DNA from: Bimastos eiseni
Lineage: Eukaryota; Annelida; Clitellata; Crassiclitellata; Lumbricidae
Direction of reading: 5' to 3'
Length of the DNA: 64,000 nucleotides
Assembly: GCA_959347315.1 (NCBI GenBank)
Contig: OY365810.1
Location: 9,147,647 to 9,211,646 of the forward strand
How positions within the stretch are numbered: the first letter of the stretch is position 1; each line of letters starts with the position of its first letter. The notes under the pieces were generated by a model. That model had not been told where the DNA came from. It made no database searches and saw only the letters and a program-made list of their open reading frames with translations. Of the stretch, positions 1 to 10,652 are shown piece by piece. The position numbers were made by a program, and so were the translations under genes.

Positions 1-1015
1 TAAAGTGATTGTACAAAGACCAGGAGGCGGTGATAAGAACAGAATTTGGAGACACATACAACTTTAAAACCAAGAAAGGGGTGAGGCAAGGGTGCATCCT
101 GTCCCTATTTCTTTTCAACCTGTATGCAGAAAGGATAATGAGGAGGGCAGTAATGGAAGAGGCAACTGAAGGAGTAAAGATAGCAGGAAGGACATTGAAT
201 AATCTAAGATATGCGGATGACACAACTGACACAACTCTACTGGCAGGAAAGAAAGCAGATCTGGAAAAACTGATAAAGAAGACTGAAGATAGAAAGTGAG
301 AAGGCAGGTCTATACTTCAACTTAAAGAAGATAAAGATACTGACAACAGCTGATTGGGACAGTTTCGAGATAGACGGAGAGGAAATAGAGGTGGTAACAA
401 GCTTCACGTTCCTGGGATCACTAATAGAAAAAGAGGAAAAATGTGACTCGGAAATAAAGAGAAGGGTGGCGATAAGGAAAACTGCAATGAACGGACAGGA
501 AAAATATGGAAAGACAAACATGTGAGCATTGACATAAAAAAAAGATTAGTGAGGGCAATGATCTTCCCGACATTACTATATGGCTGTGAGACATGGACAA
601 TGACAAAGAACATGGAGAAGAAGTTCAACACATGCGAAATGTGGATATGGAGGAAGATGCTGAGAATATCATGGACGGAGAAGAAGACAAACGAAGAGGT
701 GCACAGGAAGATTGGAGTTGAGAATGTTGAGACGTTACAACAAACAGCGTTTAGAAGGAGAAGCTGGGGTTTTTCGGACATGTTATGCGATCAAATGGAA
801 TGGAAAACTAAATGATGCTGGCATGTGGAGGACGAAGGAAGAAAAGAGGGTGCCCAAGAAAAAAATGGATGGATGTGATACATGAAAAAACTGAAATGAG
901 CCTGGAGGAATTAAGGGACACAACTTCGGAAAGAAAAAAATGTAGAGGATTGGTCATGGCGGTCGCTAGATTTCCAAGAAATGACAGCACAAGGTGTGAC
1001 ATTGAAACTATCCTA
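1..1015 (+). mobile_element. RTE/BovB-like LINE, 3' half of reverse transcriptase, degenerate and cut by window edge
   Basis: The reading frame at 9-299 gives GVRQGCILS, LFNLYAE.IMR and NNLRYADDTT, which are the palm motifs (including the YADD catalytic box) of an RTE/BovB-type LINE reverse transcriptase. Similarity continues after a frame change at about 290-525 (a SFTFLGS motif), at 522-815 (YGCETWTM, MWIWRKMLRISWT) and at 812-1000 (a basic GGRRKKRGCPRKKWMD segment typical of the LINE C-terminus). At least two frameshifts and a stop separate these blocks, so this is a dead copy. The endonuclease half would lie left of base 1. The clade assignment rests on remembered motif resemblance. Confidence 0.85.
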
Positions 1016-1358
1016 TTGTATATGATGTGATGGGTGGACCTGTCAGCAGGAGAACATCTGTTAGGGCCTTCCCTTGTAGCCTAACATTGTTCAATGATAA
1101 TTAATTTACTATTTTAGAATAATTAGAAACTACATAGAAATTTTAATTTTAAAATCATTAGAAACTATAAAGCATTCAATGTGATCATTTTCATTCACAA
1201 TTTAACATTTTAAATACATTATTTAAAATTTACATGCACTATTCACCAAATGAATGAGCTCTTTTAGCAAATCTAAACTAATAAAATATTAAAAGGACTT
1301 TTAATTTTCTTTTTTATTAACCAAACTAGTCTCTGGTAAAAACAAATGCAAAGACAAC
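1016..1358. other. AT-rich spacer, no gene seen
   Basis: AT-rich DNA between the dead LINE and the Ig-like exon. I see no coding frame or repeat signature here. Confidence 0.5.
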
Positions 1359-1622
1359 CTTTCATAGGAAATTCGCGAATAATCCGTTCAGATGTTCCGA
1401 GAGAAATTTCACACTGATAGTTATGCAGATATTCATCACTGATGTTCTTAATTCCAAGGTTTTCATGTCCAAACAGATAAAAATTGGAGTCCTTCGTAAT
1501 CAGTTTTTTTCCTTTCGCAATGGTGCTTTTGTTTTCTAACCATATTATCCTAGAGTTCTGTGGTGCTTTACAGTCAAGATTCACACCACAGCGTCCAACC
1601 AAACTGGCATCAACCAAACAGT
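1359..1622 (-). CDS. Internal exon encoding an immunoglobulin-like domain, gene not identified
   Basis: On the minus strand a good pyrimidine-rich acceptor (TTTATTGTTTGTAG) precedes base 1622 and a GT donor follows base 1359. The 264-nt exon is phase 1 at both ends, as usual for Ig-domain exons. Its translation has the Ig signature: B-strand Cys in NLDC, core Trp in IIWLENK, then LGIKNISDE....YQCEI with the F-strand Tyr-x-Cys. The protein is probably a secreted or cell-surface Ig-superfamily member. Neighbouring exons were not found with confidence; the acidic exon at about 2520-2994 lies upstream on the same strand and also can end in phase 1, but a link is only a guess. A single-exon reading starting at 1647 is possible but less likely, because the acceptor falls inside it. 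Confidence 0.55.
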
Positions 1623-2517
1623 CTACAAACAATAAAGAACAAAACATTAAAAAAGATCATACAGCTTGAGAGTAGTATACAGGTCGAGTGTGTTTTATAA
1701 TAATATACACAGGGCATGTTCAGAATAATTTAATAATAATGATAACGAGTGACAAAGAAACTGACCATTCATTTTCAAGCATTGTTATCCTTTTTTCATG
1801 TATCTTACTAGTGAGATTGCAGGTAGTCATGGTATCAATTAGCAATATTGGTTGCTACATTAATTATCTCCAAGGTTTGGTCTAAAGATTAAACAAACAT
1901 CTTGTTCTGTCTTGAACAAGTCGTTTTGATTAGTATCATGCAAACTATCATGGATGCTTGTGCTACAAATTTTTACCTGCTTAGATTTGGCACATAGGAA
2001 TTCAATTGCAGTAGATGCAAGTATGGTGGTACAAACAGTTATTTCCATATGTGCTCAAAGTTGCCCTTTTATCCAGCACATTGACAAAACATATGCACAT
2101 TATGCAGCTCTACCCTGATCACAAAACAGAGTTGAATCAGTATGCAACATTTAGTTATTGGTTGATCTTGGAATTAATTTCCAGTAAATGCACCCTAAAG
2201 CCCGAGGTATTGGAATTTGCATTGACAATTTGAAAAACAAATATTACTTGTGTAAAAACTAAAATAACTGAATGATCGGACCACTTTAAGATTCTTTAGG
2301 TGAACTATATTACAAATTTGTATTCTTACCTATTTGAATAATATTGCAATGAACTGGCATTGGTGGTGAACATCTTATATTAGATTTAGGACTGCTCAAG
2401 ATATTAAATCTCAGTCAATAAATATTTCTTCTTTGCTGTCAAGAAAGAGTTGTATGGTTATTAAAAAAATGAAAACTGTTCGCATAAAAGAATGCGAAAA
2501 ATAACTTACTGCATGAG

Positions 2518-2994
2518 GAAAAGATGAGGAATATGATCTTCTTCCAATGCATCAAATTCTGGTTTTGAAACCAACTGCTTCCTTCGTGACTCTTTTGTCT
2601 TCCTTTTCCTGCTATGTTTTCACTCTCTGTAAAGCTCTGATGCTTGGCATAAGAGGAGCTTCCTTCATCATTCTTTTCTCTTGCACTCTTTGGTTTTGTC
2701 TCAGACTTTGATGCTGGACCACCATGAGGCTCAGCATCAAGAACACCATTAATATCATCTTCTATTAAGTCTGGATTATCAACTTTGAATGAAATAATTA
2801 TATTATCACAAGCAGGAACTGAACTGCGAATGCATGGAACCGTCTCATGCACTTTGAGATCTCCAATGCCTGCACTATATTCCTCTTGGCTGCAATCAGT
2901 CTTCCCACTGCGTAGAGCAATTCCCTCTTGTGGGATATCTTCGTCTTGTAGAATCTTCTTTGGCTGTTCTTTGCCTAAAGCCATCTTTATACGC
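2518..2994 (-). CDS. Acidic, lysine-rich unidentified coding exon with a probable frameshift
   Basis: A long open minus-strand stretch follows a TTATTTATTTTAG acceptor. It contains an ATG in good context (AAAGATGG) at about 2983 and encodes a polar, disordered-looking protein (KEQPKKILQDEDIPQEGIA..., ...GGPASKSETKPKSAREKN). Near 2628 the natural-looking sequence changes frame: before it the frame reads SYAKHQSFTESE, after it a different frame reads a basic block (RKRKTKESRRKQ) then PEFDALEEDHIPHLFLMQ and a stop at 2510-2520. A run of four A at the junction would restore one frame if it were five. It may therefore be a pseudogene, a sequencing error, or two exons. A GTAAGT donor also lies at the end. 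No family recognised. Confidence 0.4.
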
Positions 2995-3054
2995 TTCAAT
3001 AACTGATCTCTAAAATAAATAAACTTTTGCAATACAATAAAGAATAGAAACAAA

Positions 3055-3320
3055 TTATGAATTCAGCATCTTTGCATATAGTTGTATTTTTTGAAAATTC
3101 GAATTGCTCCTTCCAAGAAACTTTTGCAAGCAACCTTTGCAATCAACAACCTGTGGCATGCTTCTCTCTGGAGCATTGCTATTTCCAACCAGAAATCTCG
3201 GTTCTGGGTCAAACATATTAACAAAATACAATTTCTTAATCTCAGATGGAATGACCAATTGTTTCACCGCCTTTCAAGGCACTTCCCAAATGGCATATCC
3301 CCATAATCTACTTTGATGCC
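3055..3320 (-). pseudogene. Degenerate minus-strand coding remnant
   Basis: The minus strand reads WGYAIWEVP-stop-KAVKQLVIP then KKLYFVNMFDPEPRFLVG, which looks like protein sequence interrupted by a stop. Nothing intact extends through 3320-3840 on the same strand, where only short scraps are open. I cannot name the family; a decayed transposon gene is one option. Confidence 0.3.
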
Positions 3321-3849
3321 CTATCTCCTCTTAATCATGGTTTTTGATCCTCCCAAAGGATTTCTCGTATACACCATTTATCATATGTTGTTCTGATATC
3401 TCACCCATCTTATTGCACATTGGCTAAAATGTCCAGTACTGAGAAACTGCTTCCATCATGCTTTAAATCTGTATAAGTCTAAGTTTACTTGAGAAACCTG
3501 ACCAGGACAATAGCAGTCTGTCAAACAATAGACCAGATGTTCCTCACATTTCACAGATGCTTGAAAATATCCCTATGACATGGATCAAGCCACATGGTAC
3601 TTCAAATCCCACCTTCAGCTGACCATGAAGGTTACAGTAATCCACCAAAACAAGACCTCACATCAAATGGATACTAGAAAGGCATGTCTCTCAGTACATC
3701 TTGACCTTAATGCACCGCTTTTGGTAGGCCCTATGGATCACCCAAATACTACTTTCTAGACTATTAGTAAACCCTTTTAGCAAGGAATTTTGTAGTTGTA
3801 AAATTTTCACATATTGTGGAATGATTATTATTATTATTATTTGGTTAAA

Positions 3850-4500
3850 CTACAGCTGCACAAAAGAGCCTCTGAAGGCAACTGCGTTGAAGCGCTGGAT
3901 GCAAACTGACAATCGTTGGAACAAGTAGCTTGTCTCTCTAGGGTCTCTGGTGACATGTGTCAGAAGGCGACCCAAGTCTTTGATGAAGTCTATTCCTTCG
4001 TTATTGACTGGGCCCATGGTCTCAAAGGCCAATGGAATGAAGAGATAGCTGACAGCGAGCTGGCTGTACTTGATGGTCTTCCTGGTGGTAGCCACCTCCG
4101 CTGCAGCCCCCACCGAAGATGACGTCGCTTGGAGATATGATGGAGCCACGGTGTCAATCACTGTCGCATCCCGTATCAGGTTCCGTCCTCTTCGCCAAGG
4201 GATCAGCGTCAGACCATCAGGGTGTTTTCCATCCGTTCTGGAGAGTCCTGGGGTTCCTTAATGTTTGGGAAACCAGCGTGTGTGAGGCTACGACTGATTA
4301 TGTCGTTTAATGCTGCGTGCCTGGCGAACCGCCCTGGTCCAAGACCACAAGAAAGCCCGTGTGCTCCTTCCGCATTGACTCATGACCCGCATGGGCATAC
4401 GTGTGGCTCACAAATGCGTGTCCCCAGACGGAAACCCACCGCTATTCTGATAGCTTCGTCGTCTAGCCGAAGTCCACATGAAGTGATTGGTAGGGCATTG
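3850..4500 (-). mobile_element. LINE-type reverse transcriptase C-terminal region, frameshifted
   Basis: Read 4500 to 3850 on the minus strand, it gives [20 protein letters not shown], a cysteine cluster (CEPHVCPCG...GLSC), RHAALNDIISRSL, then after a frameshift DGLTLIPWRRGRNLIRDAT and a 103-residue open frame (3850-4161) with AFETMGP...DLGRL...YLFQRLSVCIQRFNAVAFRGSF. This order matches the C-terminal part of reverse transcriptases that are widespread in marine invertebrate genomes. One in-frame TGA and one deletion break it. The LINE clade is not clear to me. Confidence 0.75.
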
Positions 4501-4554
4501 TTTTGTGGAATTGTTTTGGAAGAAATAGCAAAAAATGAACTTTTTCCTTTTTTG

Positions 4555-4979
4555 TATATATATGTAGATATGTATATATATATATATACATGCATATATA
4601 TGTACAAATATATGTATATACAAATATATGTAGTGCGTATATATGCATATATAAATATATATATGCGTGTGTATATATATATATATGTATATATATATAT
4701 GCATATATACATGAAGATATATGTGTATATGCATTATATGTATATACATATGCATACATATATGTATGTATAGATAGATAGACATATATATATTTATGCA
4801 TGCATGCATGTATGCATATATTTATATATGTGCATATATATGTATAAAAATATGTTTATGTATGTATACATATATGTCTATATATATGTATATATATATG
4901 TCCATATATATATGTATTTATATATATATGTATATATATGTATGTATGTATATATATGTATATATATATATATATATAT
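4555..4979. repeat. TATATG/TATGTA microsatellite
   Basis: Low-complexity alternating TATATG, TATGTA and TGCATA units. All open frames here are repeat artefacts (poly Tyr-Ile-Cys-Met). It abuts the left end of the inverted-repeat element at 4980. Confidence 0.95.
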
Positions 4980-6014
4980 GAAGCCTTCATAGGAAGAACC
5001 GCTTTTGTCCATTTTCGGTTTATTGATATATCCCCCAAAAATTTTTTTAATCTACAGATTCATTCATTCATTCATTTTGATAATTTATATAGCGCCTCTT
5101 CAAGGGAAACTACTCAGAGGTGCACCCAGTCCACCCACGGCTAAAAAGAAATGACTTTAGCAGCTTACAAAAGGCAGGTAGATCATTGTAAGGGGGAAGA
5201 CGGAGGGCAACCGGGAGTCCATTCCAGGTGGATGGACCAACCACTAAAAAGGTTGATGCAGCATTAGCGATGAGCGGGCCCTGGACACCAGAAGCTCGCC
5301 TTTAGCAGAAGAACGCATAGCTCTACGCGAAAGGAGTTCAGACACCGGACGACACAGTTCAGTCAAGTAGGATGGCGAACAACCAGAGAGACACCGCCAA
5401 ACTAGTGTCGCAATGCGGGAATTGATGCGCTGTTGAACCGGTGGCCAGTGAAGGACATCGCGCATATAAGCTGAAACCGGTGAAAATTTGGGTATAAGTC
5501 CAATAAGCCTGGCCGCAGAGCGAAGAACGAGATCTAAACGCACCACTATGGCACAGGGAAGACCAGCCAGAACAGCGCTGCAGTGATCAACTCTGCTGGC
5601 TACAAAGGTATGAACGAGAACTACTGAAGCCTCAAAGGTAAGAGAGCGAATAACTGCCCAAAGCTGACGCAGCTGATAGTAGCAGTTACGAGTAACCTGG
5701 TTTACATGTTGCGAGAGAATAAGCTCCTGATCAAGCAATACACCCAGATCACGCACAACAGATGAAAAAGTAATGTGATGATAGGTCTCAGCCAATATCT
5801 GTATATCCAGCTCAGCCAGGTGTCTGCGACTGCTAATCCATATAAATTCTGTTTTGGGGGGATTTAAGAGGAGGTGATTAATATATCTGTAGATTTAAAA
5901 AAATTTTAAAGTATACAGATATAATATATCTGTATATTTACGATTTTTTAAATTTTTGGGGGATATATCAATAAACCGAAAATGGACTTCCGCGGTTCTT
6001 CCGATGAAGGCTTC
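4980..6014. mobile_element. Inverted-repeat element with about 80-bp arms, bracketed by microsatellite, carrying a LINE insertion
   Basis: The left arm starts GAAGCCTTCATAGGAAGAAC at 4980 and runs to about 5057. The right arm ends at 6014 and its reverse complement starts GAAGCCTTCATCGGAAGAAC. The arms share GTCCATTTTCGGTTTATTG and ATATATCCCCCAAAAATTT. Inner shorter inverted segments (AATCTACAGAT at 5050; ATCTGTAGATT at 5886) suggest that the element was a longer foldback now split by the LINE fragment at 5085-5880. Microsatellite touches both outer ends. Superfamily unknown. Confidence 0.8.
5085..5880 (-). mobile_element. CR1/L2-like LINE 3' fragment (RT C-terminus and 3' tail)
   Basis: An open minus-strand frame from about 5880 to 5244 reads NPPKTEFIWISS, VVRDLGVLLDQEL, SRVDHCSAVLAGLP and LHWPPVQQRINSRIATLVW, the standard C-terminal landmarks of CR1/L2/jockey-type LINEs. 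After a frameshift near 5244 it continues as VVGPSTWNGLPVALRLPP and LLKSFLF, then ends in the tail CGCTATATAAAT followed by an ATGA tandem repeat (complement of 5062-5080). It is truncated at the 5' side and inactive. Confidence 0.85.
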
Positions 6015-6265
6015 ATATATATTTATGTATGTATATATATATATATATGTACATGTATATATATATATGTGCATGCATGCATACATACATGCATACATTA
6101 AAAAATATACGTACGTATATTATAAATACATATATATATATGTATATACATACGTACGTATATATGTATATACGTACATACATACATACTTGCATACATA
6201 CGTACTTACATACATACATATGTACATACATACATATGTACATACATACGTCTACATATATATGT
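6015..6265. repeat. TATATG/TACATACA microsatellite
   Basis: Low-complexity TATATG, TACGTACG and CATACATA units directly outside the right arm of the 4980-6014 element. Open frames inside are artefacts. Confidence 0.95.
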
Positions 6266-6729
6266 AATTATCAAGGTCATCACAACGTGTGGCTCCCACA
6301 GACTACCAAAAACGTAATATTAAATGTGAAAATCAACCTGTGTATAGCCATCTATACCAGAGTGCGGCAAACTGAAGCCCGTGATGGCTTATACGTTAGA
6401 TACGAGTTAGTGACTGATTGGCGATTGACAGATTGCTATTTACTGTTAGTGAATCTAGTGGCTGATTAAGTTATTCAAGTGCCTGTCCCACGTTAGCATA
6501 TGCCGCCCATTAGGCCTATCGGCATGAATGATTGTTGATTAATTTATTGTGTTACTAATTTCTGTGGCTATGGCTGTCAAATTGAAAAATTCGTGGCATA
6601 TTCGCTGCCAAAAGTTGACACCCATAGCCATAGTCACCTCAGATCTTGAACTGGCCAGCCTTTCAAGCACCCAATATTCCATGGCTCAATCAGCGCTCTG
6701 TACACCTTTAGTATGAACTGCTTAATCCT
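6266..6729. other. No gene seen
   Basis: Unique-looking sequence without an open coding frame. A weak inverted pair around CTATGGCTGTCAA (about 6566) and TTGACACCCATAGCCATAG (about 6614) is the only structure noticed. Confidence 0.4.
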
Positions 6730-6800
6730 ACTTGGTCAACTGCATTGGTGTCCTGTGGAACGTAGAATAAGATTTGAACTGACCAGTGTGCCCTAAAAAC
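6730..6800 (+). mobile_element. Short CR1/L2-like LINE relic
   Basis: About 50 nt translate as QLHWCPVERRIRFELTS, matching the LHWLPV.RRI.F.L motif seen near the C-terminus of the other CR1/L2-like copies here (15428, 5420). No longer frame remains. Confidence 0.55.
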
Positions 6801-7391
6801 CTTACCACAGGCACTACTAATATCTGGAATTCTAGTAACGGTAAGTAGAGCAGCTCAAGTTGTTCTGCCACCTGGGAGTTATGTAGGATGGTGCTCAAAA
6901 TCACAATGTACCTAAAAATATAATAGAGATATGCAAGAGAGCATTTTCAATGGTCTCTAATGGGCGCCCTGCGTGGCTGCCGACGGTTATATTCGACTTT
7001 TATAATAACTCGTCATCATTCTTTCATATTTGCTTGTGACCATACTGTGGTTTGTCAGATAGAAATCTTAAAAAATTATTATTATTACTATTATTAGAAT
7101 GAATGATGAGTGATGACAAACAGCTAGCCAAAGGAGGCACAACAACGTTATCATTGCACATTACGTTTGTCGGACATAATTCCGAAACTGTACGGAATTC
7201 TGTAGACAGGTCGTTTTAGAGACGTGGCGCGATGGCTCGACTGGAGAACTCGAGATGAGTGATGACCGGGGGTCGAATAACACTGAGACAGAAGGATGAT
7301 CGGGTAGAGAGGATTGGCTGGATGGTGAAGACATCTTTGGCGATGAACAAAAGTTCGCGTAGCGACTGTGTTTATCTGGAACCGGCAATAG

Positions 7392-8623
7392 CAGTGGCGG
7401 ATCCATAGGGGGGGCGATGGGGGCGATCGCCCCCCCCCTTATATTATTTGGAAAGAAATTTCTTTAGCGATTTTTACTTGGCTTTTGCAGCCCTTTATAA
7501 AGAAAGTATGCAATGTCAACAAAAATGTTCAAATTTTAATGTAGATATACACTGTTGTAAATTATATTTTGAAGTAATTTATAATTATTGAAATTTGAAA
7601 TACAATCATTTGATGAAGACTAGAGAGTTTAGTTGTTAGATTAGTAACGTACATAAAACCTTGATTTGTTGATTATTTTAACAATTTATAACACAAAATC
7701 TAGTTTACGATTTCCCGACTTCGCAAAACGCTCAATCACATTTTCTTTTTTTAGTTAAATCATCAATAATTGTTCCGACAAAATCTCCAATGTCATTGAT
7801 AAACCCAGCATTTGAAATCTGACCTGAATATGTTAGGGCAATTTCAGTGGTCGCAAGCTCAGGCTCAGTTAGAATCTGTTCATTTTCGGAAAAAGGCACA
7901 ACTATGTCTAATGAGCTGTCATTCCTGTTCTGTCTGTCGCTGTCTATGTGTCTGTCACGTGGTTCTGTGTTCTCATGTTCAACTTCAACAATACTAATAC
8001 TTGCCGACGTTGCCGCTGATGTGGCTGCAAGTTCAGCAGTTCCAGTAGTAACCTCAATAGTAGCAGTAGGATTAGTTGTAGGTGTTTCAGCAGACTTTTC
8101 TTTCTTCGTTATCACAAAAAATGAATCTAAACAACTCTCTGTGACCGAAAAGGATTTGTTCTCTTCATAGCGTCCCCAAAAGAAATATTGATATTGCTTA
8201 ATTAATAATATTATTGATTATAGCAACAATCTATAATATTTTTTATTATAAACTGATATTAAATTAATAATACACAATTATTTAAAAAAATTTATTTTAA
8301 AAGTAATTTGTATTTACTATTTATTATATTTTTAACTAACACAGCATGGTGTTGAAAACGGAAGTAAATTAGGTCTATTGAGCAGACTGTTTAAAAGTAA
8401 TATGAATTTTAATAAAGTTGTGCGGTGCGTATTTTAAATCGGACTATTGGGATACCAATATATGACGTCATTTTATAGTTACATTACATAGATTAAGACA
8501 GTAGAAGAATGATACTCAAAAAAAAAAGTAAACAAGTTTTACGATTTGTGGGCTTGCCTGCGGTTGCCACTAAAACCTAAAAATCGCCCGCCCCCCTTAC
8601 TAGATGGTCTGGATCCGCCGCTG
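7392..8623. mobile_element. hAT DNA transposon, non-autonomous, 8-bp target duplication
   Basis: Ends are CAGTGGCGGATCCA (7392) and the reverse complement of CAGCGGCGGATCCA (ending 8623), 13 of 14 identical. Both ends are flanked by the perfect 8-bp direct repeat GGCAATAG (7384-7391 and 8624-8631), the hAT hallmark. On the minus strand 7732-8115 is an open frame of 127 residues (Thr/Ser/Glu-rich, ending NDIGDFVGTIIDDLTKKRK) that may be the N-terminal exon of a lost transposase; no catalytic or dimerisation domain is left. The C-rich and G-rich runs just inside the ends (7411-7438; 8587-8597) are part of the inverted repeats. Confidence 0.92.
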
Positions 8624-8631
8624 GGCAATAG

Positions 8632-9262
8632 CACTAAATACTTTCCGACTTGCTACTTTCTGCACTGATTTTGAAGAACTGCAAACAAATACTAGACTGC
8701 AGCATGGAGACATATACATAAGGGCTTACATTTTACCTATCTAGAGTATTTAACAACTAAATGCCGAAAGCTAACCTTGACAATTATGACACACGTGTAT
8801 TTCTTTACGCCAAAGATCAAACCATTGACATTATTATAATGTTATGATAATATTAATATTATTACTATTATTAGATATCTTGCATGCGCATGCGCATGCG
8901 CATTAGTAAGTCGTTTTCTGGGCACTTCTGTACTCAGAAGCTTCATCTTCATCACTTAAAATAATTTGTTCAACATATGGGATGACCCGTCGACATTTTC
9001 ATTAGCATTAGATGAAACCATAAATGATGGGTTCTTAACGGGCCCTAGCTGGAAAATAGGTTGTAACTGACTCCAATGCCCATTCCGGCAAGTTGCAGTA
9101 TACAGTGTCTGATGTCCTCTTTCAACTCTTTGTGCTTTGTATACTACATCAGTAATCAGCGTTAGGACACACTAATTAAATGAACTCGCGGGTTCTTTAA
9201 CTTCCAACGTGGCTCATTAAAGAGGCTAGCCGCTGGCGTATTTCTTCCAGGGCTGCAAACAT
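8632..9262. other. No gene seen; short alternating GCGCAT tract
   Basis: Apart from a TGCATGCGCATGCGCATGCG alternating purine-pyrimidine tract at 8882-8903, which could adopt Z-DNA, I see no gene or transposon end here. Confidence 0.4.
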
Positions 9263-9540
9263 ATATCGTTTTTTTTGGCTATTTGGTTTATTTACAAAAA
9301 AAACAAAAGATACGTAAACTGGCAATTCCTTTTGCTTTTTAAGATATTTTTATTACTATTTGTTTGTTTATTACTAATTGTTTTACTATTTGTGTGTTAT
9401 TCAGTCCAAAATCAAGCTAAATTAATTATAAAAACGAGTTGAAGTTTCATGCTGTGTTTGATGCTTTTTATAACAAAACTGTCGAGACAAAATCCAAAGG
9501 AAAACTAAACCCCCCAAAAAGAAATAAAACAAAACCAGAA
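9263..9540. repeat. Dispersed repeat, second copy inverted at about 62100-62310
   Basis: Shared blocks include TTGGCTATTTGGTTT, AAAAGATACG, TGTTTGATGC followed by TTTATAACAAAA, and ACAAAATCCAAAGGAAAACT, in the same order on the minus strand at 62310-62090. It is an interspersed repeat of unknown class. Its open frames look incidental. Confidence 0.7.
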
Positions 9541-9952
9541 CACGCCCACGATTTCATCGTTCTGAATTGGTCATTTAATTGTTATCGGCCGTTTCCTGTC
9601 CAAATGGAACACGCAACGCAATGTTCAAGAAAACTGGAACCGAAAAGTCGTCACCTAAAAACTTCAGACCAGTATTAAGCCTTACTTTTGTATCAAAAGT
9701 TGTTAAAAATCAAAAGTCTACAGGCTACTTGAATGTATAACCAACCATCAGCTGTCGATCGTATCAAAATTTAATCGATCGTATCGAAATTTAATATTGC
9801 GCATCTCAGCCTACGGAAGCTGCCTAAATTCTTGCCTGTAAATCTGTTGAATAACCAATGGGAGGCCAGAAGCATGAGAAATTTGTGTTCGCCGCCGATG
9901 TTTTTTATGCAAAGCACCATTTAATTATAATATTGAAATCAGTCACGGGACC

Positions 9953-10009
9953 AAAATGTTTATTCATCGCTGTCTTCTGGAACACACGACAGTGATGAAT
10001 AAACATTTT
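9953..10009. repeat. 22-bp hairpin-forming inverted repeat
   Basis: The left arm AAAATGTTTATTCATCGCTG (plus TC; 9953-9974) pairs with GACAGTGATGAATAAACATT (plus TT; 9988-10009) across a 13-nt loop with one mismatch. It lies 27 bp before the solo LTR. Confidence 0.85.
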
Positions 10010-10035
10010 GTCTCAAAGAATCTTGGGATCCCTTA

Positions 10036-10234
10036 TGTGAGAGTCACGTGTGTGGGGCCGCGGACAGACTGAGTGAGAGAGAAGGAGAGTGCAGGGAGGC
10101 AGCGTCGAGAGGTGTGGGACACAACGAGAGTGGGCGTAGAAGGAGAAGGTTGGGATTCACAAAGAGCGTTGATTTTATGTTTTAAATAAGTGTAAATTTA
10201 ATAAACGTGGTTGGAAGTGAAAACGGTCGTCACA
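10036..10234 (+). mobile_element. Solo LTR, 199 bp, with 5-bp target duplication
   Basis: The element begins TGTGAGAGTCACGTG and ends GGTCGTCACA, so its termini are the palindromic TGTGA...TCACA expected of an LTR. It is flanked by the perfect 5-bp repeat CCTTA (10031-10035 and 10235-10239). An AATAAA lies near the 3' side (about 10199), consistent with LTR polyadenylation, and sets the + orientation. No gag-pol sequence or second LTR is in the window, so it is a recombination-derived solo copy or a small TRIM-like element. A Ty3-type LTR is likely from the 5-bp duplication but is not proven. Confidence 0.82.
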
Positions 10235-10239
10235 CCTTA

Positions 10240-10652
10240 CTTGAGAGATAATCCGAGCTTTCATAGGCAATTGGCTGGGTTGCCATCAAGGCTACTAATA
10301 CTGTACACAAACATTCAACAAATTGAGTCTCGTGCATATTATAGAAGCTCTTCTGCTGAATGAAGCCAGTGTGGGCGTGGCTTGCTAGTTATCGAGTGGC
10401 CTGTGCCGATCTGATACTTGTCAAAACTGCTAACGGCCAGTGATTTTGTGGAGGGGCTGTGGTGGCAGTTTCTCTCACTCCATGATGTAGTTCGTGGTAA
10501 TCCGTAATCGTAAATTTCGGAATCTTTGAAAGCGACACGAGAGTTGCTGCCTTGCAGCTTGAGTGATCTTACTCGATCGTCAGTTTTCCGGCAATGGTTA
10601 GATAGACGTAGCCTCAGCCTGTATGAGTCCTCCCTCATATGGCGTTGGGGTT
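10240..10652. other. No assignable gene
   Basis: The minus strand is open over 10339-10638 (99 codons), but the product is low-complexity Ser/Arg-rich without a recognisable domain and no splice context supports it. Confidence 0.35.

Noticed and set aside
4408..4992. Several long open frames (110-183 codons) on both strands
   Set aside because: They translate TATATG-type microsatellite into Tyr/Ile/Met/Cys repeats; not genes.
5956..6469. Open frames of 76-146 codons
   Set aside because: Same microsatellite artefact.
10339..10638. 99-codon minus-strand frame
   Set aside because: No domain, no splice context, Ser/Arg-rich; probably chance in a GC-richer patch.
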